Below, in pieces: positions 8,995 through 18,018 of a DNA stretch of 64,000 bases; position 1 is the first letter of the stretch; each line of letters starts with the position of its first letter. The position numbers and the translations under genes are program-made. This stretch comes from Croceimicrobium sp963974215 (lineage in GTDB: Bacteria; Bacteroidota; Bacteroidia; Flavobacteriales; Schleiferiaceae). The stretch is taken from positions 62,001 to 126,000 of the forward strand of contig CAXBBL010000010.1 in assembly GCA_963974215.1 (NCBI GenBank), given 5' to 3'. The notes beneath the pieces were generated by a model. That model was not told the origin of the DNA. It did no database searches and was given only the letters and a program-made list of their open reading frames with translations.

Positions 8995-11900
8995 ATGCGT
9001 AATTTAAAGTGGGCTTACCTTAGTTATATTTTACTGATAATATTCCTAAGTTTTATCTTTTACATTTTTTTAGAACAGGCTTATGCTGTTCGTTCTAAAG
9101 ATGCCTTACGCCTTGATTTAGCCGGTAGACAGAGAATGTTATCGCAAAGACTTAGTAAAGAAGCGCTAAACATAACCCAATACAGCCAAGTATCTGAATT
9201 ACAAGGTCATTGTAATGATCTAAAAAATAGCATTGAGACCTTTAATCAGCAGCATCAAGCTTTACTAGAACCCGAAATTTACAGCTTGATTTCCGATAAT
9301 ATCAGGCCCAAAGTTGACTCTCTTCATGCCCGCAAGCGAGAGCTGCGTGAAAATTATATTGCCAATGCTAATAAAATTGCACGCTATTGCAATGGAGAAA
9401 TAAATAGTGATGAGGCTAAAAAATTTGCTGTACTTCTCTTAAAGGAAAGCGATGACCTGCTCAATTATCTTGAGCAAATTGTTGTTCTTTATCGATTGGA
9501 TGAAAACTACAAGGCTGAGCGTGCCAAGAAAGTAAGCGCCATTGCATTTATAATTTTATCCTTAACTCTGGTTACCCTATCCATTCTCTTTTTCCTACCT
9601 ATTTTCCAACAGCATAGTAAAGAGCACGATGAAAAACTGCGCAGTCTTAAGGCTGAGAAGGATGCTAGTAAAAAGCTAAAACAATTATTAGAAGACGAGC
9701 AAGAGTACAGCACTGAATTGCAGAGGCAGCGTACAGCTTTAGCATCTAACGAAAGTGAGTTAACCCACCGCCTGAAAGAGCTAGAACAAGCCAGAAAGCG
9801 CTTGGAAGAAAGTGAAAATGAATTATTAGGCGTAATCGACAATCTGCCCGTGGGAGCAATCTTGGTACAGGAAGATAAGTTACGGATTAATAATGCCACC
9901 AGTAAAATTTTAGGCTATAAGCCAGAAGAGCTTGATTCAACGGATAAGTTCTTTGAGAAAATTTACCGGAAAAACTCAGATCAAACCTACGAGCAATATC
10001 AAGCCTTTCTGTCCCAAAAAGAAATTAATGGCTTCCTTTTCCCTATATACCGTAAAAATGGCGAAAAGCGTATTATCGAATTCGGCGGTTACAATTTTAC
10101 CCGTGGTGTGGTATGGACCTTAATTGACATTACCGAAAAACGCAATGCCGAAAGAAATTTACGTCGCAATGAAGAAGCCATTCGCAAATTGTATTCGATA
10201 TCGGCCAACAACAATCTTAGCTTTAAGGAAAAAGTCCGTCTCTTCCTCGAGTTAGGCACTCAGCGTTTTAAACTACCGAACGGCATTTTGTCAAAAGCCC
10301 ATTTAGACGAAGGTCGCTATGAGGCAATTGACATGTATTCGGAAGGTGATCTTTTACCCTTCCAGCTGCTAAATCTGCCGATCAAAGGAACGCTGTCTGA
10401 GCAAATCATTAAGACAGGCGAAGCTATCTGCTTCAATACTTTAAAAAATGCACCTCCTCACATTAATCATACAGATAGCTTTAACATTAAGAGCTATATC
10501 GGCACAGCCATTTATGTAAATAATGAAGTTTTTGGCACGCTTAACTTTAATGGACCGGATGAATCGCCTTATCCTTTTACCGAAAACGACCTGGACTTAC
10601 TACGACTCATGTCACGTTGGCTTGGGGCTGAAATCGAAGCTACCCAATCGCGACAAGCACTAATAGAAGCCAAGAATTCGGCAGAAGTAGCGGCTACGGC
10701 AAAAAGTGAGTTCTTAGCCACCATGAGTCATGAAATACGCACCCCCATGAACGGTGTAATTGGTATGACTTCCTTGTTGTTGCAAACCGAACTAGACAAA
10801 GAGCAACTCGATTATGTAAATACTATTCGCCTTTCGGGAGATACGCTTTTATCCATTATTAACGACATCCTTGACTTCAGTAAAATTGAAGCAGGAAACA
10901 TGAGTTTGGAGGTTTATCCTTTCTCTTTAGAACAGTGTGTTGAAGAAGCGATAGAATTGCTTGCCAATAGAATAACCGAGAAAGACCTAGAACTGATTTA
11001 CTCCATCAGCGCTAGCATTCCCAATTATATTGAAGGCGACATTACCCGCTTACGACAAATCTTAATCAACCTTATTTCCAATGCAATCAAGTTTACCGAC
11101 GGGGGTGAAATTGAGGTAAGAGCCCTTTTGGAAGAAGAGGAAAACGACGATCTTATCATTCATTTTTCGGTGCGCGACACTGGAATTGGCATGAGTGTAG
11201 ATCAGCAAAAGAAATTATTCAAAGCCTTTAGTCAAGCCGATTCTTCGACCACGCGCAAATACGGCGGAACCGGTTTAGGACTAGCTATTTCTCAAAGGCT
11301 CACCACCTTAATGGGAGGACAAATTTGGGTTGAAAGTAAGCCCGGTCAAGGGTCTACCTTCCACTTTACTATTCGCGCTACTCGGGCACGCAATCAACAA
11401 GACAAAGAGTTAACGCAAATGCTTAACTCAGTTCGAAATCGCAATGCACTGGTAATTGACGACAATCACACGAATTTGCGGGTTTTAGCTACGCAGTTTA
11501 AAAATTGGGGCATTCACGTTTTCCAAGAAAGTGACCCCAGAATTGGTTTGGAAACTGCTTTAAAGCAAGATTTTGAATTGGTGGTGGTAGATTTCGAGAT
11601 GCCAATGCTTGATGGAGTTGAACTCGCCCGTAAACTTAAAGTAGCCAAACCCGATCTGCCTATCATAATATTAAGCTCAGCCTACCCGGATCTTAGCAAA
11701 AAAGAAAAAGAAGAACTTTTTAGCTTCTACTTCACTAAGCCCATTAAGCATTCACAGCTCTTAAGTAGCATGCATCAAATTTTTGGCGATTCAAAAATCA
11801 AAAAGGCCGATATTCATGAGAAACGTGAAGTCCTGCTTTCTGATCTAGGTGAAAACTACCCTCTGCGAATTTTACTAGCGGAAGACAATGCTGTCAATCA

Positions 11901-12237
11901 AAAGCTGGCGACCTTAACCCTGCAGAAGATGGGTTATAATACCGACATTGCTGCCAATGGTTTAGAGGTTCTTACTGCCCTTGAACGACAGAGCTATGAC
12001 CTAATTTTTATGGATATTCAAATGCCAGAAATGGATGGCAGTGAAGCCACCAAGGCGGTAATAGAAAAGTACGGCGACAAAAGACCCGTAATTATTGCTA
12101 TGACCGCCAATGCCATGGAAGGTGACCGTGAAAAATTTATGGACGATGGCATGGACGACTATGTTACCAAACCCATCAATCTTAAGATTATTCAAAATCT
12201 ATTAAAGAAAGTTTATCTCAAAGAGTACTTGCGTTAA
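8995..12237 (+). CDS. hybrid sensor histidine kinase with two receiver domains
   Basis: 1080-residue membrane sensor. Order: helix 1 (8-30); an extracytoplasmic region opening with GRQRMLSQRLSKEA, the motif of PilJ/type IV pilus-type sensor domains; helix 2 (about 183-203); coiled coil (205-275); PAS (about 276-385); GAF (about 400-555); HisKA with phospho-acceptor His579 (SHEIRTPMNGV); HATPase with the N box (NLISNAIKF), DTGIGM and GTGLGLA; receiver 1 with Asp866 (VVVDFEMPMLDG); receiver 2 with Asp1007 (FMDIQMPEMDG). It resembles BarA-type kinases, but no HPt domain is attached and no response regulator is adjacent, so the phosphorelay partner must be elsewhere. The ligand is unknown. Its stop overlaps the pabB start by one base (taATG). 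Confidence 0.93.
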   Translation: MRNLKWAYLSYILLIIFLSFIFYIFLEQAYAVRSKDALRLDLAGRQRMLSQRLSKEALNITQYSQVSELQGHCNDLKNSIETFNQQHQALLEPEIYSLISDNIRPKVDSLHARKRELRENYIANANKIARYCNGEINSDEAKKFAVLLLKESDDLLNYLEQIVVLYRLDENYKAERAKKVSAIAFIILSLTLVTLSILFFLPIFQQHSKEHDEKLRSLKAEKDASKKLKQLLEDEQEYSTELQRQRTALASNESELTHRLKELEQARKRLEESENELLGVIDNLPVGAILVQEDKLRINNATSKILGYKPEELDSTDKFFEKIYRKNSDQTYEQYQAFLSQKEINGFLFPIYRKNGEKRIIEFGGYNFTRGVVWTLIDITEKRNAERNLRRNEEAIRKLYSISANNNLSFKEKVRLFLELGTQRFKLPNGILSKAHLDEGRYEAIDMYSEGDLLPFQLLNLPIKGTLSEQIIKTGEAICFNTLKNAPPHINHTDSFNIKSYIGTAIYVNNEVFGTLNFNGPDESPYPFTENDLDLLRLMSRWLGAEIEATQSRQALIEAKNSAEVAATAKSEFLATMSHEIRTPMNGVIGMTSLLLQTELDKEQLDYVNTIRLSGDTLLSIINDILDFSKIEAGNMSLEVYPFSLEQCVEEAIELLANRITEKDLELIYSISASIPNYIEGDITRLRQILINLISNAIKFTDGGEIEVRALLEEEENDDLIIHFSVRDTGIGMSVDQQKKLFKAFSQADSSTTRKYGGTGLGLAISQRLTTLMGGQIWVESKPGQGSTFHFTIRATRARNQQDKELTQMLNSVRNRNALVIDDNHTNLRVLATQFKNWGIHVFQESDPRIGLETALKQDFELVVVDFEMPMLDGVELARKLKVAKPDLPIIILSSAYPDLSKKEKEELFSFYFTKPIKHSQLLSSMHQIFGDSKIKKADIHEKREVLLSDLGENYPLRILLAEDNAVNQKLATLTLQKMGYNTDIAANGLEVLTALERQSYDLIFMDIQMPEMDGSEATKAVIEKYGDKRPVIIAMTANAMEGDREKFMDDGMDDYVTKPINLKIIQNLLKKVYLKEYLR

Positions 12238-13508
12238 TGACAACACGCTATACTTTTCCTCTTGCCAAAGATATATTCCAGCAAGATAAACTTTTGCAGT
12301 TGGCAGCAAAGTCGAAGCATTGCCAACTTTTAGACTCTAATGGCTATCACGATAAATACAGTCAATTTAGCTGGTTATTAGGCTGGGGAAACAAAGTAGC
12401 CCTGGAAAGTTCCGAGCAATCATTTGACAAGCTCCGTAATTTCAAAGAAGAACAGCAAGATTGGCTCTTAGGCCATTTAGCCTATCCTTTAAAAGATGAA
12501 ATCGAAAACTTGCAAAGCCGCAATAGCGACGCCTTAAACTGGCCCCACCTAGCTTTCTTTGTCCCCGAAACGCTAATTATCGCCCAAGAGGATAGTTTAA
12601 TCTGCCAGTCCTATTTATACCAAAATACCGAGCAGTTATCCGCCGCATTGCAAGATTATAAGATCGCACGCTACTCTACTCATCCTAAATTTAAAGCCAG
12701 CCTAAGCAAAGCTAAATACCTAAAACATATCGCTAACCTGAAAGACGAGTTACAAGCGGGAAACATTTACGAAATCAACTTTTGCCAAGCTTGGTACGCC
12801 GAGGAAGAAATAGATCCCTTAGCCCTCTTTTTAGAATTAAACCATAAACACAAGGCCCCTTTTACTAGCTTCTATCGCTGGGAAGATCGCTACCTTTTAT
12901 GCTTTTCCCCCGAAAGGTATTTGCAAAAGCAAGGCTCGAAATTAATATCGCAACCGATTAAAGGAACCGCGCCACGCGCTAAATCCGAAAAAGAAGACGA
13001 AGCCCGCAAACAGGGACTGCTCGCTTCGGAAAAAGAAAGGGCGGAAAATGTGATGATTGTAGACCTAGTACGCAACGACCTCAGTCGCACAGCTGCCAAA
13101 GCTTCTGTGAAAGTAGAGGAGCTTTTTGGGCTCTATACCTTTAATGCCGTGCACCAAATGATTAGCACAATTAGCGCTGAACTGGCCGACAAATACGACC
13201 TTATCGATGCACTAAAAACATCCTTTCCAATGGGTAGCATGACAGGGGCGCCCAAAATTAGCGCCATGCAACTTATCGACCAACATGAAAACTTCAACCG
13301 AGGATTATACTCGGGCTCAGTGGGTTACATCAACCCAAATGGAGATGCCGATTTTAATGTTATCATCCGCTCAATCCTCTATTCGGCCCGTTTAAAAAGA
13401 GCCGAAGTAAAAGTGGGCGGCGCCATTACCATACATTGTAATGCCGAGGAAGAATACCGCGAATGCCTGCTAAAGGCCGAAAAAGTAATCGCCTCAAGCC
13501 ATGATTGA
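12237..13508 (+). CDS. pabB: aminodeoxychorismate synthase component I
   Basis: 423-residue member of the chorismate-binding family. Lys242 in PIKGTAPRAK is the diagnostic residue: aminodeoxychorismate synthase has PIKGT, where the Lys forms a covalent intermediate, whereas anthranilate synthase has PIAGT. Other family blocks are ENVMIVDLVRNDLSR, SFPMGSMTGAPKISAM and YSGSVGYINPNGDADFNVIIRS. The enzyme makes the precursor of p-aminobenzoate for folate. No glutaminase subunit (pabA) or lyase (pabC) is adjacent, so they must be encoded elsewhere. The start overlaps the kinase stop, and the 3' end overlaps tilS by 8 bases. Confidence 0.92.
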   Translation: MTTRYTFPLAKDIFQQDKLLQLAAKSKHCQLLDSNGYHDKYSQFSWLLGWGNKVALESSEQSFDKLRNFKEEQQDWLLGHLAYPLKDEIENLQSRNSDALNWPHLAFFVPETLIIAQEDSLICQSYLYQNTEQLSAALQDYKIARYSTHPKFKASLSKAKYLKHIANLKDELQAGNIYEINFCQAWYAEEEIDPLALFLELNHKHKAPFTSFYRWEDRYLLCFSPERYLQKQGSKLISQPIKGTAPRAKSEKEDEARKQGLLASEKERAENVMIVDLVRNDLSRTAAKASVKVEELFGLYTFNAVHQMISTISAELADKYDLIDALKTSFPMGSMTGAPKISAMQLIDQHENFNRGLYSGSVGYINPNGDADFNVIIRSILYSARLKRAEVKVGGAITIHCNAEEEYRECLLKAEKVIASSHD

Positions 13509-14805
13509 AAAACTAGCGACTACTTTAAAAGAACTCGGTCTGACGGTTAACGACCCGCTCTTAATTGCCTTTAGTGGCGGTTTAGATAGTACTGTTTTAA
13601 GTCACGCTCTTATCGCTCTTGGATACCCAATTTCATTAGCGCATGTAAATTTTCAGTTGCGTGGGGAAGCCTCGGAGGGCGATGTGCAATTTTGCCGAAA
13701 TTTTTCGGTACAAAAGCAAGTACCCTTATACTTACGCAGATGCGAAACCGAGAAATTTGCCCACGAAAAAAAGCTTTCCATTCAAGAGGCAGCGCGCGAA
13801 CTGCGTTATTCCTTTTTCAAGGAACTGCAAACTGAACATAAATTTAGGGCCGTACTTACAGCCCATCATGCCGACGATAATTTAGAAACCTTTCTAATTA
13901 ATTTTACCCGTAGTGGTGGTTTAAAAGGTTTAAAAGGCATTCCCCAAAAACGTGATTTCTACTTAAGACCCCTTCTGGGCTTGACCCGTGCGGAATTAGA
14001 AGCCTATGCAAATACGTATAAAATAAGCTGGCGTGAGGACGCATCTAACGCAAGTGAAAAATACCAGCGGAACAAATACCGCCTAAAACTAATTCCGCAA
14101 TGGAAGGAAATTGAAGCGAACCTACTGCCAAAAGCGGGGCGCAGCATTGCACTTTTAGGGGAACAAAGTTTAGCATTTGATGCGCTTTTGCAAGAGAAGC
14201 TAGAACAACATGGGCAGCTTAATTCGCCGGAGGAAATCTTAAACACAGAGTCACTAAGAGAAAAATCATACTGGTCTAGTTTACTGCGATTATGGTTGGA
14301 CGATAAGGGCAATTGGGATTTTCCTAGTTTAGAAAATCTTTGGCAAAGCGAAAATGGTAAAAGCTTGGAAAGCGAAAATTTCGCCCTGACTCATCGAGAA
14401 GGGCACTACTATTTAAGTCCTAAAAAAGAAATTAATGATTTAGAATCGCACCAAATTTCAATCTACACAAAAAGCAGCGCCAAATTAGAATTTCAAAAAT
14501 TAGCCCTAGAAAACTACCCCGCTGTTCCTCGTTCCCAAGACGCCTTATTGGATTTCGACAAACTAAGCTTCCCTCTACTTTTACGCCCATGGCAGGCGGG
14601 CGACCGATTTAAACCTTTGGGTTTGTCAGGAAGCAAAAAGGTGAGCGACTATTTAAATGACATTAAAATAAGCGGCCCCGCCAAAAAAGAACAATATGTT
14701 CTTTGCAGTGGATCCGACATTGTTTGGTTGGTAGGATGTCGTATTGATCATCGTTATAGGGTGACTAATTCGACCAAAACCATTTACTTTGTTCGCACTT
14801 TATAA
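13501..14805 (+). CDS. tilS: tRNA(Ile)-lysidine synthetase
   Basis: 434 residues. This enzyme modifies C34 of tRNA-Ile(CAU) to lysidine so that it reads AUA, an essential step. The PP-loop ATP-pyrophosphatase motif is SGGLDS (residues 25-30); AHVNFQLRGEASEGD and AHHADDNLETFLINFTRSGGLKGLKGI are typical TilS blocks. The C-terminal part (LLLRPWQAGDRFKPLGLSG, KVSDYLND) is the TilS substrate-binding domain. It overlaps pabB by 8 bases and is followed after 14 bases by dsbD, consistent with one transcript from the kinase or pabB through dsbD to the terminator at 16967. Confidence 0.95.
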   Translation: MIEKLATTLKELGLTVNDPLLIAFSGGLDSTVLSHALIALGYPISLAHVNFQLRGEASEGDVQFCRNFSVQKQVPLYLRRCETEKFAHEKKLSIQEAARELRYSFFKELQTEHKFRAVLTAHHADDNLETFLINFTRSGGLKGLKGIPQKRDFYLRPLLGLTRAELEAYANTYKISWREDASNASEKYQRNKYRLKLIPQWKEIEANLLPKAGRSIALLGEQSLAFDALLQEKLEQHGQLNSPEEILNTESLREKSYWSSLLRLWLDDKGNWDFPSLENLWQSENGKSLESENFALTHREGHYYLSPKKEINDLESHQISIYTKSSAKLEFQKLALENYPAVPRSQDALLDFDKLSFPLLLRPWQAGDRFKPLGLSGSKKVSDYLNDIKISGPAKKEQYVLCSGSDIVWLVGCRIDHRYRVTNSTKTIYFVRTL

Positions 14806-14819
14806 TTTTCCCATTACCT

Positions 14820-16943
14820 ATGAGGTCATTCATTCTCATTTTATCATTTCTAAGCCTAAGCTTTCTTGCTCAAGGGCAGATATTAGAACCCGTTGATTTA
14901 AGCTTTGAAGTCAAAGAGCTAGCGGACAATAAAGTAGAATTACGCGCCATTGTAAGTCTTGATAAAGGCTGGCACGTTTACTCTATCAACACGCCAGATA
15001 CATCCTTTATTATTGGCACAGAATTTAATTTTACCGCTAGTAAAAATTATTTATTTGTAGGCTCGGTGGTTGAACCTAAACCGCATACTGAATACGACCC
15101 GAACTTTAAAGAAACCCTAAGTTACCACGAAGGTACTGTTGTGTTTAAACAAGTTATTGAAAAGCTAAGTACTAAACCATTTGAAATAAAGGCCGAATTT
15201 GTTTACCAAACTTGTAACGAAGCCACATGTTTACCGCCGGAATACACCGATCATGTTTTTAAAATTAAAGGCGCTAAAAAACCCGTACCCGATGTGGTTG
15301 AAACTAGCGCAGACGATAATCCCAACCAGAACGATCCAAATATTGCAGAAGAAGCAGCGGAGGAAGAGGCAGAGCTTGAAGTGGATGCTACCGAAGTACC
15401 AGGCGAAAAACTAGAAATTGACTACACCGAAGAAAAAGAAAATCACGAGCCTGTTGCCAGCGAAGCAGGCAGCGAAATAAACTCAGATACTGAAAAAGAA
15501 GGCGGTCGTTCCATGCTTGGTATTTTTATTCTTGCCTTTTTAGGCGGGCTAGCCGCATTACTTACACCCTGCGTTTTCCCAATGATTCCTTTAACGGTTA
15601 GCTTTTTCACCAAGCAAAGTAAAACACGCGCCAAAGGAATTACCAATGCCATAATTTACGGCTTGGCGATTATAGTTCTATACACTCTTTTAGGTTTGCT
15701 CATTACCGTTGTTTTCGGAAGCGATGCGCTTAATGCCTTTTCCACCAATCCATGGGTTAACCTCGGATTTTTTGTGCTTCTAGTAGTTTTCGCCATTAGC
15801 TTTTTCGGTGCATTCGAAATCACTTTACCAAGTAGCTGGGTTAATAAAACCGACCAAGCTTCTGATAAAGGCGGTATTGTAGGTATCTTTTTCATGGCCT
15901 TCACTTTAGCGCTGGTTTCCTTCTCCTGTACTGGTCCTATTATCGGCACCCTGTTGGTAGAAGCAGCTAGCGGTGGCTTTCAAGGGCCCCTTATTGGTAT
16001 GTTTGGTTTTAGCCTAGCACTGGCTTTACCCTTTGCCCTATTTGCCGCCTTCCCCGGTTGGTTAAACTCTTTACCTAAAAGTGGTGGCTGGTTAAATTCA
16101 GTAAAAGTGGTCTTGGGTTTTATTGAATTAGCCTTCGCTTTTAAATTCTTAAGTACAGCCGACTTAGTTTGGCAAGCGGGCATTTTACCACGCGAGTGGT
16201 TCTTAGCTATTTGGATTGCCATTTTCTCTTTATTAACCCTTTATTTATTGGGTAAATTCAGAATGCCCCACGATAGTCCGAACGATAAAGTTTCGGTCTT
16301 CAAATTAATTTTAGCCATTATCACCTTAAGCTTCACTCTTTACCTAATTCCTGGTTTATGGGGTGCACCTTTAAAATTAATCAGTGGATTTCCACCCCCC
16401 ATGTTCTACAGCGAATCTCCCAATGGCATTGGCGGTGGCGGTGCAGCTACTATTGTTAGCAGTACCGAGGAAATTCCTGACGGAGCCGATCCAGATCATT
16501 GTCCACACAATATCAATTGCTTCCACGATTTCGAGACGGGACGTGCCTATGCCAAAAAAGTAGGTAAACCCATTCTCCTCGATTTCACGGGCTGGGGCTG
16601 TGTTAACTGTCGTAAAATGGAAGAGCAAGTTTGGAGTGATCCCAAGGTTTTAGAGCGCCTTAAAAATGATTTCGTCCTTATTTCACTTTACGTAGATGAG
16701 CGTGAAGAATTAGCCGAGGAAGAAAAATACGTGAGCGAGGTAACCGGTAAAAACATCCGCACCATTGGTAACAAGTGGAGCGATTTCCAAATTGAACACT
16801 TCAAGAGTAACTCGCAACCGCAATACCTCATCTTGGGGCACGAAAGCATGCTACCCCTTAACGGCTCCACCGCTTACGATCCCGATATCCAATTGTATGT
16901 TGATTGGCTAGAAGAAGGTCAGGCTAAGTTTGATGCGAAATAA
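14820..16943 (+). CDS. dsbD: DsbD-type thiol:disulfide interchange protein
   Basis: 707 residues, cytoplasmic-membrane electron conduit carrying reducing power from thioredoxin to the periplasm. Signal peptide (1-20, ending LAQGQ); an N-terminal periplasmic domain with Cys pair YQTCNEATCLPPE; an acidic linker (about 155-225); a membrane domain with the buried cysteines in LLTPCVFPMIPLTVSFF and SFSCTGPIIGT; and a C-terminal thioredoxin domain with redox Cys594/Cys597 (GWGCVNCRKM). All three redox modules are complete. The Glu-rich linker between the first two is longer than in the E. coli protein. Likely client pathways are cytochrome c maturation and disulfide isomerisation, but none of those genes is in the window. 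Confidence 0.92.
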   Translation: MRSFILILSFLSLSFLAQGQILEPVDLSFEVKELADNKVELRAIVSLDKGWHVYSINTPDTSFIIGTEFNFTASKNYLFVGSVVEPKPHTEYDPNFKETLSYHEGTVVFKQVIEKLSTKPFEIKAEFVYQTCNEATCLPPEYTDHVFKIKGAKKPVPDVVETSADDNPNQNDPNIAEEAAEEEAELEVDATEVPGEKLEIDYTEEKENHEPVASEAGSEINSDTEKEGGRSMLGIFILAFLGGLAALLTPCVFPMIPLTVSFFTKQSKTRAKGITNAIIYGLAIIVLYTLLGLLITVVFGSDALNAFSTNPWVNLGFFVLLVVFAISFFGAFEITLPSSWVNKTDQASDKGGIVGIFFMAFTLALVSFSCTGPIIGTLLVEAASGGFQGPLIGMFGFSLALALPFALFAAFPGWLNSLPKSGGWLNSVKVVLGFIELAFAFKFLSTADLVWQAGILPREWFLAIWIAIFSLLTLYLLGKFRMPHDSPNDKVSVFKLILAIITLSFTLYLIPGLWGAPLKLISGFPPPMFYSESPNGIGGGGAATIVSSTEEIPDGADPDHCPHNINCFHDFETGRAYAKKVGKPILLDFTGWGCVNCRKMEEQVWSDPKVLERLKNDFVLISLYVDEREELAEEEKYVSEVTGKNIRTIGNKWSDFQIEHFKSNSQPQYLILGHESMLPLNGSTAYDPDIQLYVDWLEEGQAKFDAK

Positions 16944-16966
16944 TCTCAATTTTCAACAAAATATTC

Positions 16967-17000
16967 AAGCCCCAAGCCATACTGTTTGGGGCTTTTTTTT
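16967..17000 (+). terminator. rho-independent terminator after dsbD
   Basis: AAGCCCCAA (16967-16975) pairs with TTGGGGCTT (16986-16994), followed by T residues to 17000. It ends the pabB-tilS-dsbD run. The repeat element begins 40 bases further on. Confidence 0.9.
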
Positions 17001-17040
17001 GCTTTCGCAGATGCGTACCCTGTTAGTTTTTTATAACAAA

Positions 17041-17300
17041 CCTGAGTTCAATGTAAAATTAGGCCTCAGACCGCTTGTAAATAGTGGGATTCAAGCCGAA
17101 GCGCTGAAGCAATAGCGGGCTATTGCGAAGGGCTAAGGCGCAGAAAATCCCTTTTATGAAAAAACTCACCAATGTTTTTACAATAAAAATGAAAATCCTG
17201 CATCTAGTTCATTTGCTGTAGCCCGCTACAGCTGCACGATCTAGATTAGTCTTTTCCTTTTCTTGTAAATCTGAGACTGTAATTTTACATCGAATTCAGG
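17041..17300. mobile_element. MITE-like structured repeat, copy 1
   Basis: A 260 bp non-coding element filling most of the 396 bp gap between dsbD and nth. The ends are imperfect inverted repeats of about 30 bp: left 17041-17070 begins CCTGAGTTCAATGTAAAATT, and right 17270-17300, read on the other strand, begins CCTGAATTCGATGTAAAATT. It is flanked by a perfect 7 bp direct repeat TAACAAA (17034-17040 and 17301-17307), as expected of a target duplication. Inside are two perfect hairpins, CAATAGCGGGCTATTG (17110-17125) and GCTGTAGCCCGCTACAGC (17215-17232). It is homologous along its length to 32656-32912. The 61-codon open frame across 16930-17115 is not a gene. I see nothing else in the gap apart from the terminator and a possible nth promoter. 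Confidence 0.8.
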
Positions 17301-17339
17301 TAACAAAGCTTATTTTCGTTCGCTATAATTTTGATCAAA

Positions 17340-18002
17340 ATGACCAAGAAAGAAAGAGTAGAGTTTATCATTCAATCTTTGGAAGATCTATATCCCGAAA
17401 CCCCCATACCGCTAGATCACAAAGACCCTTACACGCTCCTAATTGCGGTTTTGCTTTCGGCACAATGCACCGACGAGCGCGTGAATAAGATCACCCCCTT
17501 ACTCTTTTCTAAGGCAGACAATCCTTATGATATGGCCAAATTAAGCCAAGAGGAAATTCAAGCTATCATCCGTCCTTGCGGCCTCAGCCCTATGAAATCA
17601 AAAGGCATTTACGGCCTCAGTCGAATTTTAATCAATGATTATAATGGAGAAGTCCCTGCCGATTTCAAAGCCTTAGAGGCTTTACCAGCGGTAGGCCATA
17701 AAACAGCTTCAGTAGTAATGAGCCAGGGCTTTGGTTTCCCAGCTTTTCCAGTAGACACCCACATCCACCGCCTCATGTATCGCTGGAACCTTAGCAATGG
17801 CAAATCGGTGGAACAAACTGAAAAAGACGCCAAACGCCTTTTCCCAAAAGAGCTTTGGAATAAATTACACTTACAAATTATCTTTTACGGACGCGAGTAC
17901 AGTCCTGCTCGCGCTTGGTCTTTGGAAAAGGATTTCATCACCAAACGCATCGGCCGGAAGAGCCTACTGAAAAAAACCTTTGGCATTAAGCCACTGGATT
18001 AG
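17340..18002 (+). CDS. nth: endonuclease III-like DNA glycosylase/AP lyase lacking the Fe-S cluster
   Basis: 220 residues from the ATG at 17340; a TTG three codons earlier is less likely. The enzyme excises oxidised pyrimidines and cuts at abasic sites. The helix-hairpin-helix LPAVGHKTASVV carries the catalytic Lys121, and Asp139 (PVDTHIHR) is present. The C-terminal C-x6-C-x2-C-x5-C iron-sulfur motif of E. coli Nth is replaced by FYGREYSPARAWSLEKDFITKRIG with no cysteine, so this is a cluster-free variant. A TAATTTTG box at 17326-17333 lies only 6 bases before the ATG, which would imply a nearly leaderless transcript. The 3' side meets a repeat fragment and the convergent outer-membrane protein gene. 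Confidence 0.9.
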   Translation: MTKKERVEFIIQSLEDLYPETPIPLDHKDPYTLLIAVLLSAQCTDERVNKITPLLFSKADNPYDMAKLSQEEIQAIIRPCGLSPMKSKGIYGLSRILINDYNGEVPADFKALEALPAVGHKTASVVMSQGFGFPAFPVDTHIHRLMYRWNLSNGKSVEQTEKDAKRLFPKELWNKLHLQIIFYGREYSPARAWSLEKDFITKRIGRKSLLKKTFGIKPLD

Positions 18003-18018
18003 CCCATATTCGTTAACA

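Noticed and set aside
9507..9899. 130-codon minus-strand frame within the hybrid kinase
   Set aside because: Ser/Leu-rich complement of the coiled-coil region of the kinase, no start context and no domain.
16930..17115. 61-codon open frame on the plus strand after dsbD
   Set aside because: It runs through the dsbD terminator hairpin and into the repeat element, has no sensible start signal and is not kept in copy 2.
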